From the NCBI RefSeq assembly GCF_000714935.1, contig NZ_JMIR01000014.1, forward strand, positions 1 to 64,000: DNA of 64,000 bases, written 5' to 3'. Positions within the stretch are counted from its first letter, which is position 1. Every line of letters starts with the position of its first letter. Made by a program: the position numbers and the translations under genes. The notes beneath the pieces were generated by a model. That model was given only the letters and a program-made list of their open reading frames with translations. It was not told the DNA's origin and searched no databases. The stretch comes from Tumebacillus flagellatus. Lineage in GTDB: Bacteria; Bacillota; Bacilli; Tumebacillales; Tumebacillaceae. This document shows positions 35,576-44,144 of this stretch, one piece after another.

Positions 35576-36952
35576 TTGCTTCCTGCCAAAAGACAATCGC
35601 TGACCACCAAACTGGCGTGGATGCTGACGGGGTTTGCGTTTGTGGTCGTCATGCTCTCTTCTTGGATTTTGGACTCCATCGACCATTACCACTTCACGCA
35701 ATACATCGACCAAAACCGGGACATGCGCAATCAGCGGATCGCGAACGTCCTCGCCCAAGCGTATGAGCGCGATCACGGGTGGGAATCGGACACGGGCCTG
35801 GACGTGGCGCGGCTCAGTTCGCTGGAGGGTGTGAACATCCAACTGTGCGACATCACGCATCGGAAGGTCTGGTCGGACCACTCCGCCTCGCCGGGAAACG
35901 CTTCGGACACCTTGCCGATCCGAAGCGGCGGAACGACCGTCGGGTACGTGGAGATCTTCTACGTCCACCCCGATTCGTTCAGTCAATTTGACGATCTCTT
36001 CCAGCAGGCGATGAACCAGGGCGTGTTCACCACGATCCTTCCGGTGCTGGTGATCGCGTTGGGCCTGAGTTGGTTCCTCTCTCGCCGCATCTCCCGCCCG
36101 CTGGTGGAGATGAACCAGTTGGCACGGCAGATGCGGCAGGGCAATTGGGGGCTGCGGATTCAAGAGCCCAACGGCGGTGTGGAGTTGAGCCAGTTGGCGG
36201 AATCGCTCAACCACCTCTCTGAAGAGCTGCAAAAGCAAGACATGCTCCGCCGCAACCTCACGTCCGACGTCGCGCATGAGTTGCGCACGCCGCTGACAAC
36301 GCTCAAAGGGCATCTTGAAGCGCTGATCGACGGCATCTGGACTCCCTCGAAACAGCGGTTTGAGACGCTGCACGCCGAAGTGGAGCGCTTGATCGGGCTG
36401 GTGTCGAGCTTGAGCAAATTGAATGAAGCGGAAAGCGACAGTCTGGATCTCAACCGGCAACAGGTCGATCTCGCCCGTCTCACCCGCCTCACCGTCGAAC
36501 TGGTACAGCCCTCGTACCGGCAGAAGGGCGTGCAGTTGGACTGTCACGCAGACTCTATGATCCCGCTCTGCACAGACCCCGACAAGTGGAAGCAGATTCT
36601 GCTCAACTTGCTCGACAACGCGCTGAAATACACCCCGGAGACGGGACGCGTCACCGTGACCGTCGCCCTGCGCGACGAAACCGCCCTGGTGCAAGTCGCC
36701 GACACAGGGGTCGGGATTGCGGAAGAACATCTTCCGTATCTGTTTGAGCGCTTCTACCGCGCCGACCGTTCGCGCAACCGTTCGACGGGCGGTGCCGGGA
36801 TCGGACTAGCCATCGTAAAAAAATACGTGCAGGCCCTCGGGGGATCTCTGCACGTTGAAAGCAACCCCGGCGACGGGACGCTGTTTGAAATTCACTTGCC
36901 GCTGCGAGGAGGTCCCCGACGTGACACAGGGAAAACGAATTTTGGTGATTGA
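35576..36952 (+). CDS. Two-component sensor histidine kinase
   Basis: 458 residues from TTG 35576 (GGAGGTG nine nt upstream). It has two membrane segments (about 13-33 and 150-168) flanking an extracellular sensor of about 115 residues, a HAMP domain (SRRISRPLVEMNQLARQM), the HisKA box SDVAHELRTPL with H234, and HATPase motifs N (NLLDNALKYTP), G1 (DTGVGI), F (ERFYRADRS) and G2 (GGAGIGLAIV). It overlaps the response regulator by 32 nt. It lies after copA but beyond a terminator, so a metal signal is only a possibility. Confidence 0.94.
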   Translation: MLPAKRQSLTTKLAWMLTGFAFVVVMLSSWILDSIDHYHFTQYIDQNRDMRNQRIANVLAQAYERDHGWESDTGLDVARLSSLEGVNIQLCDITHRKVWSDHSASPGNASDTLPIRSGGTTVGYVEIFYVHPDSFSQFDDLFQQAMNQGVFTTILPVLVIALGLSWFLSRRISRPLVEMNQLARQMRQGNWGLRIQEPNGGVELSQLAESLNHLSEELQKQDMLRRNLTSDVAHELRTPLTTLKGHLEALIDGIWTPSKQRFETLHAEVERLIGLVSSLSKLNEAESDSLDLNRQQVDLARLTRLTVELVQPSYRQKGVQLDCHADSMIPLCTDPDKWKQILLNLLDNALKYTPETGRVTVTVALRDETALVQVADTGVGIAEEHLPYLFERFYRADRSRNRSTGGAGIGLAIVKKYVQALGGSLHVESNPGDGTLFEIHLPLRGGPRRDTGKTNFGD

Positions 36953-37616
36953 AGACGAGCCGAACATCATCGACGTGATCGCGTCGTATCTGGAAGCGGA
37001 CGGGTATGAAGTGACGGCTGTGATGTGCGGAGAAGCAGGGCTTCGCTTGCACGCGGAGCAGCCGTTTGACTTGATCCTCTTGGATCTCATGCTGCCCGGC
37101 ATTTCCGGAGAAGAGACTTGCAAGCGGTTGCGGGCGACGTCGCGGGTGAGCTTGATCATGCTGACAGCCTGCTCGACGGAGCAAGCGAAAATCAAAGGGT
37201 TGGCTCTGGGCGCGGACGACTACATCACCAAGCCGTTTTCGCCGCGCGAATTGGTGGCGCGCGTGGGAGCGGTGTTGCGGCGGGCGTCGCCGGAAAGCCT
37301 GTTGGCGGAGCAGTTTCACTTGACGGAGCAGTTGGTGTTGGACGACCGGACCAAAGAAGTGCGCAGAAACGGCGAAGTGCTGAACGTCACGCCGACGGAG
37401 TTCAAGATCCTGCACACGCTGGTGCAGCATCCGAAGCGGACGTTTTCGAGGTCGGAGTTGATTGAGCGGGTGTTGGGCTATGACTTTGAAGGCGAAGAGC
37501 GCGTGATCGACACGCACGTCAAAAACCTGCGCAAGAAAATCGAAGAAGACCCCAAAAACCCGCAGCTCGTCGTCGCGGTGTACGGGGTCGGATATCGCCT
37601 CGGCGATCTCGTCTAG
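36921..37616 (+). CDS. OmpR/PhoB-family response regulator
   Basis: 231 residues from GTG 36921 (GGAGG eight nt upstream). Receiver domain with the acidic pocket ILVIEDEPN, phospho-acceptor LILLDLMLPG (D55), and lysine in DYITKPFSPREL; winged-helix output domain with LNVTPTEFKILHTLVQHPKRTFSRSEL and VIDTHVKNLRKKI. It is the partner of the overlapping histidine kinase. Target genes unknown. Confidence 0.95.
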   Translation: MTQGKRILVIEDEPNIIDVIASYLEADGYEVTAVMCGEAGLRLHAEQPFDLILLDLMLPGISGEETCKRLRATSRVSLIMLTACSTEQAKIKGLALGADDYITKPFSPRELVARVGAVLRRASPESLLAEQFHLTEQLVLDDRTKEVRRNGEVLNVTPTEFKILHTLVQHPKRTFSRSELIERVLGYDFEGEERVIDTHVKNLRKKIEEDPKNPQLVVAVYGVGYRLGDLV

Positions 37617-37628
37617 AGTAAAGGGCAA

Positions 37629-37659
37629 CAAAAAAGGAGCGAGTTTCAGCAACTCGCTC
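37629..37659 (-). terminator. Minus-strand terminator with no assigned gene
   Basis: Perfect stem GAGCGAGTT / AACTCGCTC followed by TTTTTTT only on the minus strand. A second hairpin (GGCTGCTCAT / ATGAGCCGCC, 37672-37694) lies just upstream on that strand. No ORF of useful size is found between it and the spoVT terminator; it could end a small RNA or catch readthrough. Confidence 0.6.
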
Positions 37660-37753
37660 TCAATCAAAGGGAAGGCTGCTCATAGAATGAGCCGCCCTCG
37701 ACCATCCACTATAAACTCTACCACTTGATTGTGTAGAACTTGTGAAGTTTCCC

Positions 37754-37791
37754 AAAAAACCCCCTGTCTCCGAGTGAGAAGGGGGTTTTTT
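37754..37791. terminator. Bidirectional terminator between the response regulator and spoVT
   Basis: AAAAAACCCCCT / AAGGGGGTTTTTT stem with T-runs on both strands. Confidence 0.85.
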
Positions 37792-37818
37792 ACGATGAAT
37801 GTGAAATTGAGGTAATAA

Positions 37819-38361
37819 TTATTGCTCCATCTGTTTCGCCAAGAACCCCGCCGCCGTTTCGGCGAGTTTGATTTCGAGTTCCCCCATTTTGGTGTTGTCT
37901 TCACGGGAAAGGATGATGACGGAACCGATCGGGTCGCCGCCGGCGATGATCGGCGCGATGACTTGCGACGTGAACGGTTCGGCTTTTTCACGGGTGATGT
38001 TGTACTCGCCTGCTGCGAAGGCGGAGACGGTTTTGCGCTCGTCCATCGACCGCTCCACGTCGCTGCCGATCGGCTTTTCCAAGAAGTCGCGCTTCGAGGC
38101 GCCCGCCACCGCAATGATCACGTCGCGGTCGGTGATCAGCGTGATATGGCCCAACGTCTCACTCAACGACTCGGCATATTCCTTCGCGAAGTCGCCCAGT
38201 TCGCCGATCGGCGAGTATTTTTTGAGGATGACTTCTCCGTCGCGGTCCACAAAGATCTCCAGCGGGTCTCCTTCCCGAATGCGAAGCGTTCTACGGATTT
38301 CCTTCGGAATTACGACACGGCCCAAATCGTCGATTCTGCGTACAATACCGGTTGCTTTCAT
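37819..38361 (-). CDS. spoVT: Stage V sporulation protein T
   Basis: A forespore regulator that tunes sigma-G genes. The N-terminal AbrB-type swapped-hairpin DNA-binding domain (ATGIVRRIDDLGRVVIPKEIRRTLRIREGDPLEIFV) is followed by a GAF-like domain (residues about 60-178). 180 residues, canonical. A sigma-G-type promoter lies about 210 nt upstream with a 20-codon ORF in the leader. In Bacillus it is next to yabM; here the accessory block intervenes. Confidence 0.96.
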   Translation of the reverse strand: MKATGIVRRIDDLGRVVIPKEIRRTLRIREGDPLEIFVDRDGEVILKKYSPIGELGDFAKEYAESLSETLGHITLITDRDVIIAVAGASKRDFLEKPIGSDVERSMDERKTVSAFAAGEYNITREKAEPFTSQVIAPIIAGGDPIGSVIILSREDNTKMGELEIKLAETAAGFLAKQMEQ

Positions 38362-38457
38362 TTCTTCGATTCGACCTCACTTTCCGTTGGGAACATTATG
38401 TTTTTCGGTGATAGGTTACGTATGTGTGGTTCTACTAACTTACTATCATCGTTGGCA

Positions 38458-38520
38458 TTATCTTGTCCATTTGTCAGCGATTTTACCAATGTCCTGCTCT
38501 GGAATCTCTTGGTTGCTCAC
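38458..38520 (-). CDS. 20-residue leader ORF between the sigma-G promoter and spoVT
   Basis: GTG 38520 is preceded by AAAGGAGG five nt away, and the frame encodes 20 hydrophilic residues (starts MSNQEIPEQD, ends ADKWTR) before TAA. It is the first reading frame downstream of a sigma-G-type promoter and about 100 nt ahead of spoVT. It could be a small forespore protein or a leader peptide affecting spoVT. Only the ribosome site and position support it. Confidence 0.45.
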   Translation of the reverse strand: MSNQEIPEQDIGKIADKWTR

Positions 38521-38567
38521 GGGGGCCTCCTTTCCTTTCAGCCTCTTTTTCGAGGGGAAAGTGAGGA

Positions 38568-38597
38568 TAGTATGGGGCGGAAGTTCTTGGTTTATGC
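38568..38597 (-). promoter_or_regulatory. Sigma-G (forespore) promoter upstream of spoVT
   Basis: Minus strand GCATA (38593-38597), 18-nt spacer, CATACTA (38568-38574), matching the sigma-G/sigma-F consensus (GnATR-18-CATnnTA). spoVT is a known sigma-G gene in Bacillus subtilis. Confidence 0.7.
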
Positions 38598-38613
38598 ACG
38601 ATCTGGCAGGACA

Positions 38614-38643
38614 TAAAAAATCCACCCTCTCAGGTGGATTTTT
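38614..38643 (-). terminator. Terminator after prsA
   Basis: AAAAATCCACC / GGTGGATTTTTT stem with T-run on the minus strand. Confidence 0.85.
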
Positions 38644-38647
38644 GAGT

Positions 38648-39583
38648 TTACTTGGGTAATGTGATCTGAATACCGGCATTTTGCTGCGTTTGTTCATAGT
38701 AGGCTTGCCACGCCGCGTTCTGTTTGTCGGCGAGCGCTTTTTGCTCGGCGTCTTTCTGCACGTCGGCGAACGTCGGGTTGCTGCGCTTGTCCACGCGCAA
38801 GATGTGCCAGCCGTACACCGTGTGCACCGGATCGCTGATCTGCCCCACCGTCGCGTTTGCCGCCGCTTGGCGGAAATCGTCTTCAAACGAGTCAAACGAA
38901 ACGTCCGCCATCGTGCCGCCGTTGAGCTTTGCCGTCGGGTCGAGCGACGACGCTTTGGCGATCGCCGCGAAGTCTTCGCCCTTCGCCAGCCGCTCCTTGA
39001 TCTTCTTGGCTTCGTCTTCCGTCGCAACGAGGATGTGCGAGACGGTGCCGGTCATGAACACAGACGGATCGTGGTCAAAAAACGCTTTGGCTTCGTCCGG
39101 TGTGACCTTCACGTCCTGGGTCTTGAGCGTTTTGTACGCGCGCAGGTAGTAGTCGTCGAGGACGAGTTGCTTGACGTCGTCGTCGGAGAGTTTGTATTGC
39201 TTCATCTCCGCGTCAAACTTCGTGCGGTCGCCGCCGAACACCATGTTGGTCACTTGGTCTTTGTATTGCTCGATGTCGCCGGAGACGGCAGTTTGGTCGA
39301 TGGTGACGCCCGCTTTTTTCGCTTCTTCGACGAGGATTTTGTGCAGGGTGATGTACTCGTTGAGGAAACTTTTCTTGTTGTCATCCGATTCCTTGTAGTC
39401 GGGCAGCAACAGCGTGCGTTGGAAATGGAACTGCTTTTCAAACTCCGATTGCAACACTTGTCCGCCGCTGTAGGTGGCGACGACGGCGGAACCCGTGTTG
39501 CAGCCCGTCGCCGGGATCAGCGCGGCGACGAGCAACAGAGCGGTCGGGATGGCGAACCAGAGTCGTTTGTTAGGGCGCGGCAT
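38648..39583 (-). CDS. prsA: PrsA/SurA-like peptidyl-prolyl isomerase lipoprotein
   Basis: An extracytoplasmic foldase. The lipobox IPATGC places the lipidated cysteine at residue 28. An N-terminal SurA-type helical region (QSEFEKQFHFQRTLLLPDY) is followed by a parvulin domain (about 180-275: GTVSHILVATEDEAKKIKERLAKGEDFAAIAKASS; VYGWHILRVD). 311 residues. Its start overlaps the mfd end by 14 nt and has GGAGG nine nt upstream, so it is cotranscribed with mfd, a place where Bacillus subtilis has no prsA. Confidence 0.9.
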   Translation of the reverse strand: MPRPNKRLWFAIPTALLLVAALIPATGCNTGSAVVATYSGGQVLQSEFEKQFHFQRTLLLPDYKESDDNKKSFLNEYITLHKILVEEAKKAGVTIDQTAVSGDIEQYKDQVTNMVFGGDRTKFDAEMKQYKLSDDDVKQLVLDDYYLRAYKTLKTQDVKVTPDEAKAFFDHDPSVFMTGTVSHILVATEDEAKKIKERLAKGEDFAAIAKASSLDPTAKLNGGTMADVSFDSFEDDFRQAAANATVGQISDPVHTVYGWHILRVDKRSNPTFADVQKDAEQKALADKQNAAWQAYYEQTQQNAGIQITLPK

Positions 39584-42500
39584 TTTCCAAGTCCTCCTGA
39601 CGTTTAGGAACGACCTTGTACAGTTCCATGAACTTCAGAAGCATGTTGAGGATCTCTTCGTCCTTGAGCCCTTTGGCTTTCAGGGTGACGATGATCTGCT
39701 GCTGCGCGGTGAGCTTCATGCGGTTCGGGAACTCGCGCGTCATCGCGAACAGCTTCTCGCCGTCGATTTCCTTGTTCTGCGATTCGTGGAGTTTGAGGAG
39801 GACTTCGCCCTGCGGCGTCTGTTTGATCTCCGTGAAGCGGTACTTGATCGCGTACGCTTTGAGCGTGGAGACCGCCAGCAGGTTGCGAACTTCCAGCGGA
39901 ATGTCGCCGAAGCGGTCTTCCACTTCCTCTTCCAGATCGCGCACTTCGTCGAGAGTGCGCGCGCCCACGAATTTTTTATAGATTTCGATCTTTTGCATCG
40001 AGTCTTCAATGTACGTGGACGGCAGGTACGCGTCCACCGACAGCTCGACCGTCGGGTCCGGCCACTTCTCTTCTTTGACTCCGCCTTGTTTCAGTTCTTC
40101 AATCGCTTCCGCCAGCATCTGCGAGTAGAGATCGAAGCCGACCGACGCGATGAAGCCGTGCTGCTGCGCGCCGAGCAAGTTGCCGGCGCCGCGAATCGAG
40201 AGGTCGCGCATGGCGATCTTGAAGCCGGAGCCCAGCTCCGTGAACTCCTTGATCGCTTGCAGACGCTTCTCCGCCGTTTCGTTCAGCACTTTGTTGCGCT
40301 GGTAGGTGAAGTAGGCGTACGCGATCCGGTTGGAACGGCCGACGCGGCCGCGCAACTGATAGAGCTGCGAGAGACCGAGATGGTCGGCGTCTTGCACGAT
40401 CAGGGTGTTGACGTTGGGCACGTCAAGACCGGTTTCGATGATCGTGGTGGAGACGAGCACGTCCGCATCGCCTTGCAAGAAGTCGAGCATGACTTTCTCC
40501 AGTTCGTCTTCCGGCATTTGGCCATGGCCGACAAGCACGCGGGCGTCCGGCACCAATTGCTTGATGTGGTTCGCCGCCTCTTGAATCCCGTTGATCTTGT
40601 TGAACAGGAAATAGACTTGACCGCCGCGTCCAAGTTCGCGCTCGATCGCTTCGCGGACGATGCCGTCCTGGTGCTCGACGACATACGTCTGCACGGGGAA
40701 GCGGTTCTCCGGCGGCGTCTCGATGACGGAGAGATCGCGCACGCCGATCATCGACATGTGCAGCGTTCGCGGAATCGGAGTCGCCGTCAGCGTCAGCGCG
40801 TCAACGTTCGTGCGCATCTGCTTGAGCTTCTCCTTGTGCGTGACGCCGAAGCGCTGCTCTTCGTCGACGATCAAGAGACCGAGGTCTTTGAACTGCATCG
40901 TCTTCGAGAGCAGGCGGTGCGTGCCGATGACGATGTCGACGGAGCCTTCCTTCATGCCTTTTTGCACTTCGCTGATCTGGCTTTTGCTCCGAAAGCGCGA
41001 GATGAGTTCCACGCGCACCGGGAAGCCGGCCATCCGCTCGGAGAACGTCTGGAAGTGCTGTTGGGCGAGAATCGTCGTCGGGACGAGCACGGCGACTTGC
41101 TTGCCGTCCATCACCGCTTTGAACGCGGCGCGGATCGCGACTTCCGTTTTGCCGTAGCCGACGTCGCCGCACAGCAGACGGTCCATCGGGCGGGAGCGCT
41201 GCATGTCTTTTTTGATGTCGTCGATGCAACGGATCTGGTCATCCGTTTCGCTGTACGGGAACATCGCTTCGAACTCGCGTTGCCACGCCGTGTCCGGCGA
41301 GAACGCATGACCCTTGGTCGCCTCGCGTTCGGCGTAGAGCTTGATCAAGTCTTGGGCGATGTCTTGGACGGCCGACTGGACTTTGGTGCGCACGCGCTGC
41401 CAGTCCGAACCGCCCAGCGCGTAAATTTTCGGTTCCTTCTCTTCGGAGCCCACATATTTCTGCACAAGGTCGATTTGGTCGACAGGGACGAACAGCTCGT
41501 CCTTGCCTTTGTATTTAATATGCAGATAATCCTTGTGTATTCCGAGAATATCTTTGGTCTGGATGCCCATGTACTTCCCGATGCCGTGGTTGATGTGCAC
41601 CACGTAGTCCCCGACTTTAAGGTCTTGGTAGGACTTGATCTTCTGAGCGTCGGAAATCGTTTTCATCTTCCGCGATTTCTTCTTGGTGGTGAACACTTCG
41701 GTCTCGGTGATCACCGCCAGTTTCAGCGACGTCAGTTCAAAGCCGGTCGCCAAGTTGCCAAGCAAAATCAACGGACGCGTACGGGTGCCGTCCCACTGGG
41801 TGACGATGTCCGCTTGCATCAGATGGTCTTCGAGCACGCGTTGCAGACGGTCGGCGCGCTCCTTGTTCGCGGCGAGGAACACGACTTGGCAGCCGGTCTT
41901 CGTCCAGCGGTCGACTTCGGTCTTCAAGACGTTCATCTGCCCGTGGAAGTTCTGCATGGAGCGCGTCTGCGTGTTGACGACCGCCTGCACGTTCAGGCCG
42001 GGGATCGCCCGCGTAAACAGGGAGAAAAACAGCTTCTGCAACTTCCGGTCGGTAAACAGCAAGTTGCGGTTGGTCTCCGTGTGCAGGCCCGGCAGCATCT
42101 CGCCGTGTTCGAGCGCGGAGAGGAACCACTCCTGTTCTTCGCGCTCGACGACTTTAATCGTCTCGCGCAGGCGCGCGGGTTCGTCAAACACCCACAACGT
42201 CTGCGGCGCGAGGTAGTCCATCACCGTCGGTTTTTGCGGGTCGAGCAGTTCGATATAGCGCACGAGGTTCGGCGTCGGGATGCCTTCCTGCATCTGTTCA
42301 ATGTCGGTGCCGATGTTCTCGCGGAGTTTTTCAATAATGCCTTCGTCGTTGACTTTGGAGATTTGTTCGTTGAGACGGATTTCCAAAGCCCCGGCAGCCG
42401 CGCGGATGCGCACCGGTTCGGCGATGAACTCGCGAATCGGGTAGAGCAAAACTTCGCTCAGCTTCTCCGAAGAGCGTTGCGTTGTCGCGTCAAAACTGCG

Positions 42501-43112
42501 AATCGAATCGATCTCCACGTCAAAAAACTCAATGCGCACCGCCTCGTCCCGCGTCAACGGAAACAGGTCGAGGATGCCGCCGCGCACGGAGAATTCGCCC
42601 TTGGACTCGACCATCTCGGCGCGTTCGTAGCCAAGGTAGACGAGGTGTTCCAAGAGCTCGTCGAGGTTGACTTCCTCGCCGACGCGAAGCCGGCGCGCCG
42701 CTTTGGCAAACGCTTGCGGACCGACGAGCGGTTGGTGCAGAGCGGCGATCGGCGCGATGATGACCGGCGCTTGGCCTTGCACGAGCGCTTCCAAGACGGA
42801 GAGGCGGTTGGACGCCAGTTCCGGCGAGTACGCCATCACGTCTGCAAAGCCCATCTCGCGCTCGGGAAACAGCCGCACGAGGTCGTCCGGCAAGAGTTCG
42901 ATGAGGTCTTCGTACATCTGTTGAGCGCGCCCCGTGTTGTGGGTGACGATCAGGAGCGGGCGCGCCAAAGAGCCCCGCAAACCCGCGAGGCAAAGTTGTT
43001 GAGCCGACCCGGTCAGCCCGGTGATCAATTGTTCTGTAAGCCCTTCCAAGCATCCGTTCAGAACTCGCTGAAAGTCCTGGTCGGTGCGCATGACTTGTAC
43101 CAAAGATTGCAC
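39570..43112 (-). CDS. mfd: Transcription-repair coupling factor Mfd
   Basis: A large translocase that displaces stalled RNA polymerase and recruits UvrA. About 1180 residues from GTG 43112 (GGAGGGG six nt upstream). In order: UvrB-homology N-terminal region, CarD-like RNA-polymerase-interaction domain (KVGDYVVHINHGIGKYMGI), SF2 helicase core with Walker A GDVGYGKTEVAIRAAFKA, DEEQ box LLIVDEEQRFG, TATPIPRT, the translocation motif QLRGRVGRS, and a C-terminal regulatory domain. Follows fin as in Bacillus. The long plus-strand frame opposite is a shadow. Confidence 0.97.
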   Translation of the reverse strand: MQSLVQVMRTDQDFQRVLNGCLEGLTEQLITGLTGSAQQLCLAGLRGSLARPLLIVTHNTGRAQQMYEDLIELLPDDLVRLFPEREMGFADVMAYSPELASNRLSVLEALVQGQAPVIIAPIAALHQPLVGPQAFAKAARRLRVGEEVNLDELLEHLVYLGYERAEMVESKGEFSVRGGILDLFPLTRDEAVRIEFFDVEIDSIRSFDATTQRSSEKLSEVLLYPIREFIAEPVRIRAAAGALEIRLNEQISKVNDEGIIEKLRENIGTDIEQMQEGIPTPNLVRYIELLDPQKPTVMDYLAPQTLWVFDEPARLRETIKVVEREEQEWFLSALEHGEMLPGLHTETNRNLLFTDRKLQKLFFSLFTRAIPGLNVQAVVNTQTRSMQNFHGQMNVLKTEVDRWTKTGCQVVFLAANKERADRLQRVLEDHLMQADIVTQWDGTRTRPLILLGNLATGFELTSLKLAVITETEVFTTKKKSRKMKTISDAQKIKSYQDLKVGDYVVHINHGIGKYMGIQTKDILGIHKDYLHIKYKGKDELFVPVDQIDLVQKYVGSEEKEPKIYALGGSDWQRVRTKVQSAVQDIAQDLIKLYAEREATKGHAFSPDTAWQREFEAMFPYSETDDQIRCIDDIKKDMQRSRPMDRLLCGDVGYGKTEVAIRAAFKAVMDGKQVAVLVPTTILAQQHFQTFSERMAGFPVRVELISRFRSKSQISEVQKGMKEGSVDIVIGTHRLLSKTMQFKDLGLLIVDEEQRFGVTHKEKLKQMRTNVDALTLTATPIPRTLHMSMIGVRDLSVIETPPENRFPVQTYVVEHQDGIVREAIERELGRGGQVYFLFNKINGIQEAANHIKQLVPDARVLVGHGQMPEDELEKVMLDFLQGDADVLVSTTIIETGLDVPNVNTLIVQDADHLGLSQLYQLRGRVGRSNRIAYAYFTYQRNKVLNETAEKRLQAIKEFTELGSGFKIAMRDLSIRGAGNLLGAQQHGFIASVGFDLYSQMLAEAIEELKQGGVKEEKWPDPTVELSVDAYLPSTYIEDSMQKIEIYKKFVGARTLDEVRDLEEEVEDRFGDIPLEVRNLLAVSTLKAYAIKYRFTEIKQTPQGEVLLKLHESQNKEIDGEKLFAMTREFPNRMKLTAQQQIIVTLKAKGLKDEEILNMLLKFMELYKVVPKRQEDLENAAP

Positions 43113-43132
43113 GTTCTTCCCCCTCCAGCAAG

Positions 43133-43161
43133 CAAAAAAAGCCTTGAGCTGCGCCAAGGCT
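43133..43161 (-). terminator. Terminator between fin and mfd
   Basis: Stem AGCCTTG / CAAGGCT with TTTTTTT on the minus strand. Confidence 0.8.
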
Positions 43162-43175
43162 TATAGGTTTCTCCG

Positions 43176-43409
43176 TTACTGCAACGGGTTGGACAACAGG
43201 CTCAACTCCGGATTGGCTTCCAGAGTTTCTTGGCAGTGTTCACAAACCGTTTTGACATAGGTTGAATCTTGAATGGAATTATAAGAAATTATATCGGCGG
43301 CCTCGGCGGGCGTCAAGGAATGCAGGCCCGTGCGCACATCGTGAATGTGCGAATTCGGCAGTTCGCCGACTTTGGTTTGGCAGTGACGGCAGGTATAGAT
43401 GATGCTCAT
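43176..43409 (-). CDS. fin: Anti-sigma-F factor Fin
   Basis: Fin helps switch the forespore from sigma-F to sigma-G. The 77-residue zinc-ribbon protein has two CxxC pairs (YTCRHCQTK near the start, KTVCEHCQETL in the second half), the family layout. ATG 43409 follows GGAGGAGGTGG. Between pth and mfd as in Bacillus. Confidence 0.93.
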   Translation of the reverse strand: MSIIYTCRHCQTKVGELPNSHIHDVRTGLHSLTPAEAADIISYNSIQDSTYVKTVCEHCQETLEANPELSLLSNPLQ

Positions 43410-43483
43410 ACGGTGTCCACCTCCTCCGTAGAAGCATACCCACTTTTTGCCGCCCTTAGCCGTCAACCGTTCGCCGAGATCGA

Positions 43484-44044
43484 CTAGCCGTTAAACCGGT
43501 TCATCGCGATGGTGAAGTTTTGGTCGATGATACAGTCTATGACGTCGGGGATTTTTGAGACCGCTTCGTCGATCAATTTCTGCTCTTCTTGTCGGAAATT
43601 CATCAGAACGTGCTTGATCGCGTCGCTGCCAGGCGCCGGACGCCCGATGCCCATGCGGATGCGCTGGAACTCTTGGGTGCCCAAGTGCTGGATGATCGAC
43701 TTCACGCCGTTCTGCCCGCCGGCGGAACCCTTGGTGCGCAGTCGAAGTTTGCCCACCGGCGTGTCCATGTCGTCGTACACGATGACGATGTCCTCGAGGT
43801 TGGGCTTGTACCACTTCATCGCTTCCGCCAAGGCGTTGCCGGAGAGATTCATGTAGGTCATCGGCTTGAGCAGGACGATCTTCTCGCCCTTGTGGTTGCC
43901 TTCGCCGTAGAGTGCTTGGAATTTGCTTTTGGTGATTTCGATGCGGTAGGCCTCGGCGAGTCTGTCGATCGCCATGAAGCCGATGTTATGCCGGGTTTTT
44001 GCGTATTCCGGGCCCGGATTGCCCAGTCCAACGATCAATTTCAT
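43484..44044 (-). CDS. pth: Peptidyl-tRNA hydrolase
   Basis: It cleaves peptidyl-tRNA released from stalled ribosomes (the spoVC gene in Bacillus). 186 residues with KLIVGLGNPGPEYAKTRHNIGF (catalytic histidine in RHNIGF), LLKPMTYMNLSGNAL, and VYDDMDTPVGKLRLRTKGSAGGQNGVKSI. ATG 44044 has GGAGGT nine nt upstream; the long upstream frame is not coding. Confidence 0.96.
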   Translation of the reverse strand: MKLIVGLGNPGPEYAKTRHNIGFMAIDRLAEAYRIEITKSKFQALYGEGNHKGEKIVLLKPMTYMNLSGNALAEAMKWYKPNLEDIVIVYDDMDTPVGKLRLRTKGSAGGQNGVKSIIQHLGTQEFQRIRMGIGRPAPGSDAIKHVLMNFRQEEQKLIDEAVSKIPDVIDCIIDQNFTIAMNRFNG

Positions 44045-44081
44045 TTGAGAAGTACCTCCTCCTCGTATCTCTTTACGATAA

Positions 44082-44125
44082 CAAAAAAAGAGACCCCGCC
44101 GCAAGCGGCTAAGGGCCTTTTTTCG
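44082..44125 (-). terminator. Terminator after the substrate-binding protein gene
   Basis: Minus strand GGCCCTTAGCCGC-TT-GCGGCGGGGTCTC then TTTTTTT; the lower stem is imperfect. Confidence 0.55.
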
Positions 44126-44144
44126 TAGAGTGTTTTTTTCCTCA

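Noticed and set aside
36921-37616. Copper-specific CusRS assignment for the two-component system
   Set aside because: It follows copA but is separated by a terminator, and the sensor domain has no clear metal-binding motif; left unspecified.
39474-43166. 1230-residue plus-strand open frame opposite mfd
   Set aside because: It is the mirror of a GC-rich real gene; its translation is histidine/arginine/valine-rich without motifs, and the minus-strand frame encodes a complete Mfd.
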